A DNA stretch of 64,000 nucleotides, taken from NCBI RefSeq assembly GCF_000384235.1, contig NZ_KB913033.1, forward strand, positions 2,239,164 to 2,303,163, written 5' to 3'. The notes below the pieces were generated by a model, which searched no databases, was not told where the DNA came from, and saw nothing but the letters and a program-made list of their open reading frames with translations. The translations under genes and the position numbers were made by a program. Of this stretch, positions 29,390 through 38,405 are shown in pieces (position 1 is the stretch's first letter; each line of letters begins with the position of its first letter). This DNA is from Hydrogenovibrio halophilus DSM 15072. GTDB taxonomy: Bacteria; Pseudomonadota; Gammaproteobacteria; Thiomicrospirales; Thiomicrospiraceae.

Positions 29390-30979
29390 ATGACTGTGCG
29401 TTTGTACGGCTTGAGCAACTGCGACCAGGTGCGCAAAGCCCGAAAATGGCTGGAAGCCGAAGGCATTGCTTTCGATTTCATTGATTTTCGAAAAGCGGCT
29501 TTTCAGCCTCAGGCGATTCAACAGTGGCTGACACAGACGGAGCGTAACGCCATCGTCAATCCGGCAAGCAAGGGTTGGAAAGCCCTGTCGGAATCCGAGC
29601 AAGCGGCCTTGATGGCACAAACCGATTCCGATTTTTCCATGGCCTTGCACCAGCAGCCCACTCTGATCAAACGCCCGGTACTGGAAACCGAAAAAGGTTT
29701 GGTATTTCGTTTCAAACCAGAGGCATACGCCGATGTTCTGAAGTCGATTCCCACGACTTGGCAGCGCCTGCACGGTCTGCTTTTTCCGTCAGGAGACAGA
29801 CCGATGACCGCTGCAACACTGTCCGACCACCCTGCACTGGCGCTGGCTCAGAAACTGATCCGAATCGATTCGGTCACACCGGATGACAAGGGCGCACAGC
29901 CATTGATTCAATCGGAACTCGCCGAACTGGGGTTTAAGGCGGAAACGCTGCAATACCAAGAGGTCACCAACCTCTGGACGGTGCACTCGGCCAGTGGTGC
30001 GTCAGACGATGCGCCGGTGTTTGTGTTTGCCGGCCACACCGATGTGGTGCCCACCGGTCCGATTGATCAATGGGAACACGACCCCTTCAGTGGCTTGATT
30101 GACGCTCAGGGCTGGTTGCATGGGCGCGGCTCGGCCGACATGAAAAGTTCCGTCGCGGCTTTTGTGGTGGCCTGTCGCCGTTTTATTCAGAACTTTCCTG
30201 ACTATGGCGGCCACATCGCCCTCCTGATTACCAGTGACGAAGAAGGACCGGCCATACACGGCACCAAAGCCGTGGTCGAAACGTTGCAACAGCGCGGTCA
30301 GCGCTTGGATTACTGTCTGGTGGGCGAACCCACCTGCAGCCAGCAATTGGGCGATGTGATCAAAAACGGCCGTCGCGGTTCCATGACCGGCGAGGTTCGA
30401 ATCAACGGCATTCAGGGGCATATTGCCTACCCGCATTTGGCCAGAAATCCGGTGCATGAACTGGCACCGGCCCTGTCCGAACTGGTCGGCACCGAATGGG
30501 ATCAGGGCAACGCCAATTTTCCGCCCACCTCGTTTCAGGTTTCCAATCTGCATGCGGGCACGGGTGCCACCAACGTCATTCCGGGCCATTGCGATTTGAT
30601 GTTCAATTTCCGTTTCAGCACCGAGCAGACACCGCAAACCCTGCAGGAACAGGTAACCAAAATACTGGACCGTCACGGTCTGGATTACGATGTGGACTGG
30701 ACGGTTTCCGGCCTGCCATTTGAAACCCCGAAAAATGGGGAATTGGTGCAAGCGGTCAGTCAAGCGATTGAAACGCACACAGGCCATCAGCCGGAGCACA
30801 ACACCGGCGGCGGCACTTCCGACGGACGTTTTATTGCCCAGACCGGCGCGCAGGTATTGGAATTTGGTCCTTTGAACGCCACCATTCACAAAATTGACGA
30901 ACGCGTGGCCGCACAGGATATCATTGATCTCACGGAGATCTACTACCAGACACTCCGAAACCTGTTTATCGGGAGGTGA
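29390..30979 (+). CDS. dapE: YffB (ArsC/Spx-like) fused to succinyl-diaminopimelate desuccinylase DapE
   Basis: One 529-codon frame joins two proteins that are separate neighbours in E. coli. Residues 1-118 or so are a YffB-type thioredoxin-fold ArsC-like protein (LYGLSNCDQVRKARKWLEAE with one Cys, INPASKGWKAL-like segment). Residues 139-529 are complete DapE, a di-zinc M20 peptidase that frees LL-diaminopimelate; it shows FAGHTDVVPTG, WLHGRGSADMKSS, TSDEEGPA and NTGGGTSDGRF. A strong internal ribosome site and ATG lie exactly at the DapE start, so either a fusion, a separate DapE, or both may be made. Confidence 0.9.
   Translation: MTVRLYGLSNCDQVRKARKWLEAEGIAFDFIDFRKAAFQPQAIQQWLTQTERNAIVNPASKGWKALSESEQAALMAQTDSDFSMALHQQPTLIKRPVLETEKGLVFRFKPEAYADVLKSIPTTWQRLHGLLFPSGDRPMTAATLSDHPALALAQKLIRIDSVTPDDKGAQPLIQSELAELGFKAETLQYQEVTNLWTVHSASGASDDAPVFVFAGHTDVVPTGPIDQWEHDPFSGLIDAQGWLHGRGSADMKSSVAAFVVACRRFIQNFPDYGGHIALLITSDEEGPAIHGTKAVVETLQQRGQRLDYCLVGEPTCSQQLGDVIKNGRRGSMTGEVRINGIQGHIAYPHLARNPVHELAPALSELVGTEWDQGNANFPPTSFQVSNLHAGTGATNVIPGHCDLMFNFRFSTEQTPQTLQEQVTKILDRHGLDYDVDWTVSGLPFETPKNGELVQAVSQAIETHTGHQPEHNTGGGTSDGRFIAQTGAQVLEFGPLNATIHKIDERVAAQDIIDLTEIYYQTLRNLFIGR
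29791..29806 (+). promoter_or_regulatory. Internal ribosome site and ATG at the DapE domain start
   Basis: AGGAG (29791-29795), eight bases, then ATG (29804-29806) in the same frame as the upstream YffB part. Starting here gives a 391-residue DapE of normal length. Confidence 0.7.
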
Positions 30980-30984
30980 CCGCT

Positions 30985-31200
30985 ATGAGCACAACCATTT
31001 CAGTGGTATTACAGATTCTGGCCGTGGTGCTTCTGCTGTTTCTGATCTGGCCGCACATCAAAAATGAAAAATGGAAAGAAAAATTCATCGACAACAAACA
31101 GGCCCGCTCGGTCCTGATTGTGTTTATTCTGGTACTGGCTTTGGTGGTCGGCGTATCCTGGCTGATGGATGCACTGATTCCGCTGGAACGCCTTGATTGA
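30985..31200 (+). CDS. Small two-helix membrane protein
   Basis: The 71-residue product has two hydrophobic segments (about residues 6-22 and 43-62) separated by a charged KNEKWKEKFIDNKQ loop. No family is recognised. The ATG at 30985 is set by GGGAGG at 30971-30976, which also carries the end of dapE; a GTG just before is too close to that site. It lies between dapE and the cNMP-fold gene and is probably cotranscribed with both. Confidence 0.65.
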   Translation: MSTTISVVLQILAVVLLLFLIWPHIKNEKWKEKFIDNKQARSVLIVFILVLALVVGVSWLMDALIPLERLD

Positions 31201-31225
31201 TTTGATTGGATAGGAGAGCTTTTTC

Positions 31226-31714
31226 ATGGCCGAACACGCCGACACCCAACGCATTGCCGATTCGCTTCTGGGCACCGATCTGACCCGTGAGGACTGCGAA
31301 CGCCTTGCCACCATTGTCAAACAAAAAACATTGCAGCCGGAAGAAGTGCTGTTTGAGCCAGACACCATTGATGGCAACCTGTACATCGTGGTCGAGGGCA
31401 AGCTCGACATTCTCAAAGTGGTCGGCCCGCACAAAACCCTTCACATCAACACCATCAAACAAGGTACGCTGGTGGGTGAATTGAGCTTTATTGACGGCAT
31501 TGCCCACACCATGCGGCTGCAGGCACGCAAAGAAGCCACCGTCCTGATGCTGCAACGCGATGAATTTGAAAAACTGGGCGAACAGCACCCACAGGTCGTG
31601 ATGCACGTGATGCGCTCGATTCTGCGTTTTTCGCATCAGCTTCAACGCAAAATGCTTCAGGAAAACCTGGAAATGCACCGCATCATTCAAAACGAATACA
31701 TGACGCAGTACTGA
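31226..31714 (+). CDS. Cyclic-nucleotide-binding-fold protein without DNA-binding domain
   Basis: The 162-residue product is a single cNMP-binding beta roll: GNLYIVVEGKLDILK, TIKQGTLVGELSFIDG and ATVLMLQRDEFEKL, followed by a C-terminal helix pair. The phosphate-binding cassette reads GELSFIDGIAHTMR, so the usual Arg-Ala pair is changed and true cAMP binding is doubtful. There is no helix-turn-helix, so it is not a CRP-type regulator by itself. AGGAG precedes the ATG. It ends the dapD-dapE run. Confidence 0.75.
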   Translation: MAEHADTQRIADSLLGTDLTREDCERLATIVKQKTLQPEEVLFEPDTIDGNLYIVVEGKLDILKVVGPHKTLHINTIKQGTLVGELSFIDGIAHTMRLQARKEATVLMLQRDEFEKLGEQHPQVVMHVMRSILRFSHQLQRKMLQENLEMHRIIQNEYMTQY

Positions 31715-31749
31715 CCAAAACCACAAACCCTCTGTCGGAGGTGGCTTTG

Positions 31750-31761
31750 ACCAGGCCTGGT
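31750..31761. repeat. ACCAGGCCTGGT palindrome, copy 7
   Basis: Sits between two convergent genes (cNMP-fold protein and NSS symporter), 35 nt beyond the first stop and 73 nt beyond the second. The flanks are CTTTG and TAAAAC, so it could serve both as terminator. Confidence 0.9.
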
Positions 31762-31834
31762 TAAAACCACCATCCAACGGCTTGCCACCAAGACATCCTT
31801 TCCTGTTCAAGCCAAACCCGGCATCCTCTATCTT

Positions 31835-33190
31835 CTAAGCAATCAAGTTGTTCACAAACACAATGGCCACCAGAATCGGTGCGATCCAACGGATCACCAG
31901 CGTGTAGACGCCGGACCAGCTTGGTGGCATTCCGGTTTGCTGATCCCGCTGTTGGCGGCTCCAGACCCACCCCACAAACAAGGCTGTGAACAAACCGCCC
32001 AGCGGCAGCATCAGATTAGACGTCAGGAAGTCCATGGATTCAAAAATATCGCGTTCGCCAATCAGGGTCACGTCCTGCCACAGGTTGAAGGCCAACGCAC
32101 TGCCCAGCCCCAGAAACCAGACACCGCCGCCCAGCCACCAGGCCCCTTTGGCCCGAGCAATGCCCCAATTCTGTTCCAGCCAGCTCAAGCCAGGTTCAAT
32201 CATGGAAATGGCGGAGCTCAAGGCCGCCAGCACCACCATGGCAAAAAACAAAGTGCCCAGCAGCCAACCGAATTGCATCTGACTGAATGCCACCGGCAAG
32301 GTCTGGAACAACAGCCCCGGTCCGGCTCCGGGCGTCAGACCATTGTCAAACACAATGGAAAAAATCACCAGGCCTGCCAGCAAGGCAATCACGGTATCGG
32401 CCACCACGATCCAGAGTGTGGCACGGATAATGGAAAAGGATTTGGGCAGATAAGACCCATACACCATCATGGTGCCGAACCCGAGACTCAGAGTGAAAAA
32501 GGCGTGGCCCAGTGCCACCAGAATCGAGTTGGCGGTCAGCTTGGAAAAATCGGGCTGGAACAGAAAATCAAAGCTCTGAGAGAACGCCGGCATGGTCATG
32601 GCATAGCCGAACAGAATCAACAGAATCACCAGCAGGCCCGGCATCATAATGTTAATGGCCCGCTCAATTCCGCTGCGCACCCCCTTGATCACAATCAGGA
32701 CCGTGGCCACCATGATCAGACTGTGCCAGAAAACCAAGCCGCCCGGACTGGCGACAAACTGATCAAAATAGTTCTGCGCGCCCTGGGCATCCATTCCCAC
32801 AAAATTGCCCTGCAGGCTTTGCAGAAAATACGCCAGCCCCCAACCGGCAATGACCGAATAAAAAGACAGGATCAGCAACCCGCCCAATACGCCATTGATG
32901 CCCAGAAACACCCACAGCCGACTGCCGCCAACTTTGCGCACAATATTGGCCATCGCCTGCGGCGGACTGGCCTGCCCGGCCCGGCCCAGTGTGATTTCGG
33001 CAATCAGAATCGGCAGCCCCACGGCCAGAATGCAAAGCAGATACACCAGCACAAAGGCGGCCCCGCCATTTTCCCCGGTAATATAGGGAAACTTCCACAG
33101 GTTTCCCAGCCCGACGGCCGAGCCGACGGCGGCCAGCACAAAAATGGTCTGGGAACTCCAGGTGGCGTGCAAATTCTTTGACTGTGCCAT
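31835..33190 (-). CDS. Sodium-dependent symporter, neurotransmitter/amino-acid (NSS) family
   Basis: The 451-residue product begins with the NSS signature SSQTIFVLAAVGSAVGLGNLWKFPYITGEN, split by the unwound first helix where sodium and substrate bind. About 11-12 membrane helices follow, including LGHAFFTLSLGFGTMMVYGSY. The family imports amino acids or related amines with sodium. Bacterial members of this length often lack the twelfth helix. The ATG at 33190 follows AAAGGA. Substrate is unknown. Confidence 0.9.
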   Translation of the reverse strand: MAQSKNLHATWSSQTIFVLAAVGSAVGLGNLWKFPYITGENGGAAFVLVYLLCILAVGLPILIAEITLGRAGQASPPQAMANIVRKVGGSRLWVFLGINGVLGGLLILSFYSVIAGWGLAYFLQSLQGNFVGMDAQGAQNYFDQFVASPGGLVFWHSLIMVATVLIVIKGVRSGIERAINIMMPGLLVILLILFGYAMTMPAFSQSFDFLFQPDFSKLTANSILVALGHAFFTLSLGFGTMMVYGSYLPKSFSIIRATLWIVVADTVIALLAGLVIFSIVFDNGLTPGAGPGLLFQTLPVAFSQMQFGWLLGTLFFAMVVLAALSSAISMIEPGLSWLEQNWGIARAKGAWWLGGGVWFLGLGSALAFNLWQDVTLIGERDIFESMDFLTSNLMLPLGGLFTALFVGWVWSRQQRDQQTGMPPSWSGVYTLVIRWIAPILVAIVFVNNLIA

Positions 33191-33272
33191 AGGCCAATCC
33201 TTTATAATTACGGGACATTCATGGCACCAAGGCCACACGTTTGCGCTTCAATTGTGCAAAATTATATCAGAT

Positions 33273-34307
33273 ATGCATATTTACGCGAATTACTCCCTAA
33301 AAGAACGCAACACCTTTGATATCGATGTCCAGGGGCGCTATTTTGTCGAGATTGGCAAACAGTCCGACATCCCGGCTCTGCGTTCCGATGTCAAACTGGC
33401 TTCCCTGCCCTGGGTGATTTTCGGTGGCGGCAGCAATCTGTTGCTGACCCGCGATCTGGAAAAGGTGATTGTGACCTGCCAATACGACAAGATCCGGGTA
33501 ATGAAAGAAGACAAGGACCATGTCTGGCTCTCAGCCGGGGCTGGCCTGAACTGGCATGAATTTGTGCGCCATACGGTGGAAAAGGGCTACTGGGGGCTGG
33601 AAAATCTGGCGCACATCCCTGGTACCGTCGGAGCCGCCCCGGTGCAGAATGTCGGCGCATACGGCGCCGAAGCCCGCGACACCATTACCCGGGTGCAGAC
33701 ACTCAATCTGTATACGGGCGAACGGGTCGAGTTTCGCAACGCCGAATGCGAATTCGGCTACCGCACCAGTGTGTTCAAACAATCCTATAAAAACCGTTTA
33801 CTGGTACATCGGGTCACCTTTCGCCTGCGCAAAGCCCACGCCGGGCAACCCAATCTGGTGTATGACCCCCTGAAAGACTGGCTCAAGGCGCGCTACCCCA
33901 AGGATCATGTCTTTACTTCGGAAGACATTTTTCAGTCCATCATCAAATTGCGGGAACAGAAAATTCCCGACCCGCGGATTCAGGGCAATGCGGGCAGCTT
34001 CTTTAAGAACCCGCTGATCAGCGAAGACTATTATCAGGAATTGACACGGCTTCACGGCGAAGTGCCGCACCACAAAACCGTGAACAACGAATACAAAATC
34101 CCCGCTGCCTGGCTGATCGAAAAGGCCGGATGGCAGAAAGGCCGACGCCTGAACCGGGCCGGTGTGTCAGAAAAACACTCTCTGGTACTGGTCAACCTGG
34201 GGAATGCCAAAGGCCCGGACGTCCTGGCGCTGGCACACGCCATTCAGGAAGACGTGGACCACAAATTCGGTATTCACCTGGAACGCGAAGTCATTATTAT
34301 CCGCTAG
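33273..34307 (+). CDS. murB: UDP-N-acetylenolpyruvoylglucosamine reductase
   Basis: MurB reduces enolpyruvyl-UDP-GlcNAc to UDP-MurNAc using FAD and NADPH, an early peptidoglycan step. The 344-residue product matches the type I (E. coli) enzyme: YSLKERNTFDIDV, FGGGSNLLL, and AHIPGTVGAAPVQNVGAYGAE, with GNAGSFFKNP and a late catalytic Glu region. The ATG at 33273 gives the family start although the ribosome site is weak. It diverges from the symporter and overlaps the MscS gene by 11 bases at the 3' end. Confidence 0.95.
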   Translation: MHIYANYSLKERNTFDIDVQGRYFVEIGKQSDIPALRSDVKLASLPWVIFGGGSNLLLTRDLEKVIVTCQYDKIRVMKEDKDHVWLSAGAGLNWHEFVRHTVEKGYWGLENLAHIPGTVGAAPVQNVGAYGAEARDTITRVQTLNLYTGERVEFRNAECEFGYRTSVFKQSYKNRLLVHRVTFRLRKAHAGQPNLVYDPLKDWLKARYPKDHVFTSEDIFQSIIKLREQKIPDPRIQGNAGSFFKNPLISEDYYQELTRLHGEVPHHKTVNNEYKIPAAWLIEKAGWQKGRRLNRAGVSEKHSLVLVNLGNAKGPDVLALAHAIQEDVDHKFGIHLEREVIIIR

Positions 34308-35529
34308 ATTTCCCGCCAGTTTGAGCGTCTGCCGGTTTGGACGCCGGTTCCGATGGCAGGTTCATACCACTGACCTGCACCGTGTCTTCCAGATACAACG
34401 TTCTGGTTGGAAACGCCATTTCCGCCCCGGCTTCGGCCACGATTTCCGACACTTTCAGCAGCACATCTTCCTTGACGGCATGAAACTTCACCCACTCACG
34501 CGTGTGGGTGAAGGTGTAGATCATGATGTCGAGTGTCGACTGATTGAACAGATTGAAATTCACAATCAGAGTCTGGGATTCATCAATCTCTGGGTGCTGC
34601 TCCAGCATCTGCCGAATCTGGCCGGTGATCCCGGCCATTTTGCCGACATCGCAATAACGCACCCCTACCGTCTCATAAATGCGTCGATGGGTCATCCGCG
34701 ACGGGTTCTCAAGCCCGATGCTGGAAAAGGTGCCGTTGGGAATGTACAAAGGCCGTTTATCAAAGGTCTGGATTTCGGTAATGCGCCAGCCGATCTTTTG
34801 CACCACGCCTTCGATGTTCCGATCCGGGGAGCGCACCCAGTCGCCCGGCGCAAACGGTTTGTCCATGTACAGCATCATACCGCCCAACACATTGCCCAGA
34901 ATGTCCTTGGCAGCAAAACCGACCGCAATCCCGCCGAAACCACCAAACGCAATCAAACCAGTCAGATCCACGTCAAAGGCACTGAGAACCACCATCCCGG
35001 TAAACACAAACACCGTGATCTTCAAAACTTTGGCCACTGCCTCAACCGTGATCGAATCCCAACGGCTGTCCACTTCGGCCATGGCTTTCAGGTGCGACTC
35101 CATCCGCCGCAACCAGCGGAAGGCAAACCAGGCCAGAATCAACATGTTCAGGGAAAAGCGTGCGCCTTCAATCGGTTCGACCCAACGGGTGAACAGATCA
35201 AAATGCCCGATCAGCGTAACCAGGGTAATACTCACCCCGCCCAGCCAGATATACACCGAAAGCGGGCTTTGTATGGCTTCGGTCAGGCTCTTGGGGAAAT
35301 GCTGATTTTTGCGTTTAAAACGCCGGTCAAAACGGCTGACAACCAAACGGAAGAACACATCGATGACAAAAGTCAGCCCCAGCAACAACGTCACCAGCAG
35401 CAACCATTCCTGACCGGCAAAGACCAGAATCAGCCCCTGCCAGAATTCCGGGAACAGCGAAATCAACGATTCCAGCCCACCCATGACGAATTCGGTTTCC
35501 ACTGACTTGTCGGATTCTGCTTGACTCAT
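34297..35529 (-). CDS. Mechanosensitive ion channel, MscS family
   Basis: The 410-residue product has four or so membrane helices followed by the pore helix and beta domain of MscS: GLIAFGGFGGIAVGFAAKDILGNVLGGMMLY, MDKPFAPGDWV, and PNGTFSSIGLENPSRM. It should release solutes during hypo-osmotic shock. The ATG at 35529 removes an upstream tail that has no family match. It resembles the medium-size YnaI/YbdG group more than MscS itself (286 residues). Confidence 0.9.
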   Translation of the reverse strand: MSQAESDKSVETEFVMGGLESLISLFPEFWQGLILVFAGQEWLLLVTLLLGLTFVIDVFFRLVVSRFDRRFKRKNQHFPKSLTEAIQSPLSVYIWLGGVSITLVTLIGHFDLFTRWVEPIEGARFSLNMLILAWFAFRWLRRMESHLKAMAEVDSRWDSITVEAVAKVLKITVFVFTGMVVLSAFDVDLTGLIAFGGFGGIAVGFAAKDILGNVLGGMMLYMDKPFAPGDWVRSPDRNIEGVVQKIGWRITEIQTFDKRPLYIPNGTFSSIGLENPSRMTHRRIYETVGVRYCDVGKMAGITGQIRQMLEQHPEIDESQTLIVNFNLFNQSTLDIMIYTFTHTREWVKFHAVKEDVLLKVSEIVAEAGAEMAFPTRTLYLEDTVQVSGMNLPSEPASKPADAQTGGKSSG

Positions 35530-35572
35530 CTCTCTTACCTCTGTTGTATGCTGGGTTAAGTCCGACAGCCTG

Positions 35573-36634
35573 CTATAGTAACGATTGCTGGTTTTGCCGG
35601 TCGGAAAAGGCATCCAGACGCTGACGGGCCGCCTGCCATCTGGGGTCCTGATGCAATTTTGACCAGGCCTGGTCAAAATCGTAATCGCCATGCCCGTGCA
35701 AACCGATCAGACGGGCCTGTGAAACCGGGTCTTCTTCCACTTTCGGGCTCTGCTCACACACCGACTGCACCGCCTCCGGATCATTGCACAACAGAGTCAG
35801 ATCGCAACCGGCGTTTCGGGCCAGTTCCACCCGCGCCAGAGGTGACCCATACGTCGCCGCCGCATGCATCGTCAGATCGTCACTGACAATCGCGCCCTGA
35901 AAATGGCACTGAGCGCGCAAAATCTTCTGCAACCAGACCTCAGAAAAACCGGCCGGCAAGGCATCGACCTTGGGGTAACGCACATGCGCCGGCATCACCG
36001 CTTTCACACCGGCTTCGATCAAACCCAGAAACGGTTGCAGATCGGCCAGACGAATCTGATCAAAAGGCCGCTCGTCCGTGGCCACTTCGTGATGGGTGTC
36101 GGCCTGAATGAAACCGTGTCCGGGAAAATGTTTGGCCACCGCGGCCATTCCGGCCCGGTGCATCCCTGCCATCACGGCCCTGGTCAATTCAGAAACCCGC
36201 ATCGGGTCGCGTTCAAACGCCCGGTCGCCAATCACATGACTGTCACCGTAATCCAAATCCGCCACCGGAGCAAAACTGAAATCCACGCCTGCGGCCAGAC
36301 ATTCGCTCGCCATCAGCCAGCCAATGTCTTGGGCCAGCGCCAGCCCCTCTTGGGGCGATGCACGGTAACAGTGGCCCACTTCGCCCATCGCCGGCAGCCG
36401 GGTAAAACCGTCCCGAAACCGCTGGACCCGGCCGCCTTCCTGATCCACCGCAATCAACAACCGCGGTTGGCGCAACTGACGAATCTCATGAGTCAAATGG
36501 CGCAGCTGCTCCGGTGACTCGAAATTGCGGGCAAACAGCACCACCCCGGCGATGACCGGATGCATCAGCATGGCTTTTTCCCCGGGCAGCAATTCGGTGC
36601 CGGCCAGATCCATCATCACATGCCCCAACGGCAT
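35573..36634 (-). CDS. nagZ: Beta-N-acetylhexosaminidase NagZ
   Basis: NagZ is a cytoplasmic glycoside hydrolase family 3 enzyme that removes GlcNAc from anhydro-muropeptides during cell-wall recycling. The 353-residue product begins MPLGHVMMDLAGTELLPGE and has VDQEGGRVQRF and the catalytic KHFPGHGFIQADTHHE loop. ATG at 36634 follows AGGA at ideal spacing; a second ATG at 36661 overlaps the permease stop and could allow coupling. A palindrome copy lies near the C-terminus. It follows two peptide permease genes, a suggestive context. Confidence 0.93.
   Translation of the reverse strand: MPLGHVMMDLAGTELLPGEKAMLMHPVIAGVVLFARNFESPEQLRHLTHEIRQLRQPRLLIAVDQEGGRVQRFRDGFTRLPAMGEVGHCYRASPQEGLALAQDIGWLMASECLAAGVDFSFAPVADLDYGDSHVIGDRAFERDPMRVSELTRAVMAGMHRAGMAAVAKHFPGHGFIQADTHHEVATDERPFDQIRLADLQPFLGLIEAGVKAVMPAHVRYPKVDALPAGFSEVWLQKILRAQCHFQGAIVSDDLTMHAAATYGSPLARVELARNAGCDLTLLCNDPEAVQSVCEQSPKVEEDPVSQARLIGLHGHGDYDFDQAWSKLHQDPRWQAARQRLDAFSDRQNQQSLL
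35662..35673. repeat. ACCAGGCCTGGT palindrome, copy 8
   Basis: Lies in the last tenth of nagZ and encodes Asp-Gln-Ala-Trp-Ser. With flanks TTTTG and CAAAA the palindrome reaches 22 bp, the longest coding example. Confidence 0.92.
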
Positions 36635-36660
36635 TTTTTTTCCTGGATTGTTTTTAAACA

Positions 36661-37482
36661 TTAAAACGCTTTGTCCTTTGTTTCTGAATGACGCACATCC
36701 AGTCGATCCCGCCAGTGATCGCCCAAAAGATTGACCGCCAGCACCACACTCATCAAAATCAGTCCCGGCGCCAGAACCAGATGCGGTGCCACCAGCAGGT
36801 AACGCGTGCCTTCGCGGATCATACTGCCCCAGGACGCATCCGGGGCCTGCACCCCCAGCCCCAGAAACGACAGACCCGCCTCCGACAACACCGCGCCGGC
36901 AATGCCAAAGGTGGCTTCCACGCCCAAAGGCGCCAGCATCAATGGGATCAGATGCCGAAACACAATGCGACGATCCGACACCCCCATGGCTCTGGCCGCC
37001 ATCACATGATCACGCCGACGCAGACTCAGCGTCTGGGCCCGAGCCAGACGGGCAAACCCGACCCAGCCGACCACCACCAGAGCCAATACCACGTTTTCAA
37101 TGCCCGGCCCCAGTACCGCGGCCAACGCAATCGCCAGCAGCAGTCCGGGAAACGCCAGAAACACGTCCACAATTTTGAGAAACACCCGATCCACCCAACC
37201 ACCGAGATAGGCGCTCCAGACGCCGAGACTGGTGCCGATCAGTGCCGAAAACCCCACCACCCAGATGGCCACCCAGAAGGAGGTTTGCGCCCCCTGAATC
37301 ACCCGATCCCAAAGCGGCCGGCCCAGTTGGTCGTAGCCCAGCCAGCTTTGCCAGTCCGCGCCGTAAAAAAACCGGTCCAGCCGCACCTGGATCGCGGCCT
37401 CACCCAGAAACGGCGCACCGACGGCCATCAGAAGCCAGGCCAGGATGATCGCATAAGACAGATAAACCCAACGCCAGCGCAT
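36661..37482 (-). CDS. Peptide-type ABC transporter permease, DppC/OppC family
   Basis: The 273-residue membrane protein has the N-terminal helix of the family and the permease EAA loop AARAMGVSDRRIVFRHLIP, with about six helices. GLSFLGLGVQAPDASWGSMI is the typical DppC C-terminal signature. It would pair with the DppB-type protein encoded just upstream (one-base overlap) in importing peptides or nickel. No ATPase gene (DppD/F) is found in the window. Confidence 0.92.
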   Translation of the reverse strand: MRWRWVYLSYAIILAWLLMAVGAPFLGEAAIQVRLDRFFYGADWQSWLGYDQLGRPLWDRVIQGAQTSFWVAIWVVGFSALIGTSLGVWSAYLGGWVDRVFLKIVDVFLAFPGLLLAIALAAVLGPGIENVVLALVVVGWVGFARLARAQTLSLRRRDHVMAARAMGVSDRRIVFRHLIPLMLAPLGVEATFGIAGAVLSEAGLSFLGLGVQAPDASWGSMIREGTRYLLVAPHLVLAPGLILMSVVLAVNLLGDHWRDRLDVRHSETKDKAF

Positions 37483-38405
37483 CAGCGACCCACCCGTATC
37501 CGTGGGTCCAGCCAGCCGTAAACCACTTCGGTCAAACCATTGATGCTGATGTAAGCCACGCTGATAATCAGAATACAGGCCTGAACCACCGGGTAGTCGC
37601 GTCGCTGAATCGACTCCACCAGCAACTGCCCCAATCCGGGCCAGTCAAACACCACCTCGGTGATCACCGCGCCGCCCAGCAGAGTGCCCAACTGCAGGCC
37701 CAGCAGAGTCACCACTGGCAGCAGTGCATTGGCCAGCGCATGGCGCCCATACACCTGAAACCCGTTCAACCCCTTGGCGCGGGCGGTGCGGATGAAATCT
37801 TCGTGCAGCACTTCCAGCATCGAGGCCCGCAGCATTCGGGCCAGAATCGCGGCCAGAGCCGTCCCCAGAGTCACCGCAGGCAACACCCAGGAAAGCCCCT
37901 GTTCGGCCCCACTGACAGGGAACCACGCCAACCACAGCGCAAACACCAGAATCAGCATCGGCCCCAGCCAGAAATTGGGGATGGAAACGCCCAGCATGGA
38001 AACGGTCATCGACACATAATCCGGCCAGCGACCGGCGCGCAGTGCGGCCCAGATGCCAAGCGGAAACGCAATCAGCACCGCAATCAGCATCGCCATCAAT
38101 GCCAGTTGCACCGTGTAGGGAAAGCGTTCAGCGATCAGTTCCGAGACCGGCATCTGATAAAACAGGGATTGGCCCAGATCGGCCTGAAGCAGGCCACCCA
38201 GAAAAGTGAGATATTGATGCCAGATGGGTTGATCCAGTCCCAGCTGGCGGCGCAAGGCTTCTTCGTCCGTCGCACTGGCCCAGTCACCCAGCATGACCGC
38301 CACTGGATCGCCGGGCACCAGGTGCAACAGAAAGAACACCAACGTCGACACCACCCAGGCCGTCAACACCACACTGAGACTCAAACGCAAAAGATAACCG
38401 CTCAT
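37482..38405 (-). CDS. Peptide-type ABC transporter permease, DppB/OppB family
   Basis: The 307-residue product has the family start with LLRLSLSVVLTAWVVSTLVFFLLHLVPGDPV, where PGDP is diagnostic, the EAA loop ARAKGLNGFQVYGRHALANALLP and the late ENVFDWPG-like segment EVVFDWPGLGQLL. It overlaps the YkuD gene upstream by four bases and the DppC gene downstream by one, so the three are one translation unit. Confidence 0.93.
   Translation of the reverse strand: MSGYLLRLSLSVVLTAWVVSTLVFFLLHLVPGDPVAVMLGDWASATDEEALRRQLGLDQPIWHQYLTFLGGLLQADLGQSLFYQMPVSELIAERFPYTVQLALMAMLIAVLIAFPLGIWAALRAGRWPDYVSMTVSMLGVSIPNFWLGPMLILVFALWLAWFPVSGAEQGLSWVLPAVTLGTALAAILARMLRASMLEVLHEDFIRTARAKGLNGFQVYGRHALANALLPVVTLLGLQLGTLLGGAVITEVVFDWPGLGQLLVESIQRRDYPVVQACILIISVAYISINGLTEVVYGWLDPRIRVGR

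Noticed and set aside
32367-32377. ACCAGGCCTG followed by CC, a possible sixteenth copy
   Set aside because: Only ten of twelve bases match and the flanks are not A/T-rich; it lies in the NSS gene and may be chance.
31937-33181. A 414-codon plus-strand open frame rich in Gln, His and Pro
   Set aside because: It is antisense to the NSS symporter; the membrane protein on the other strand explains the base pattern.
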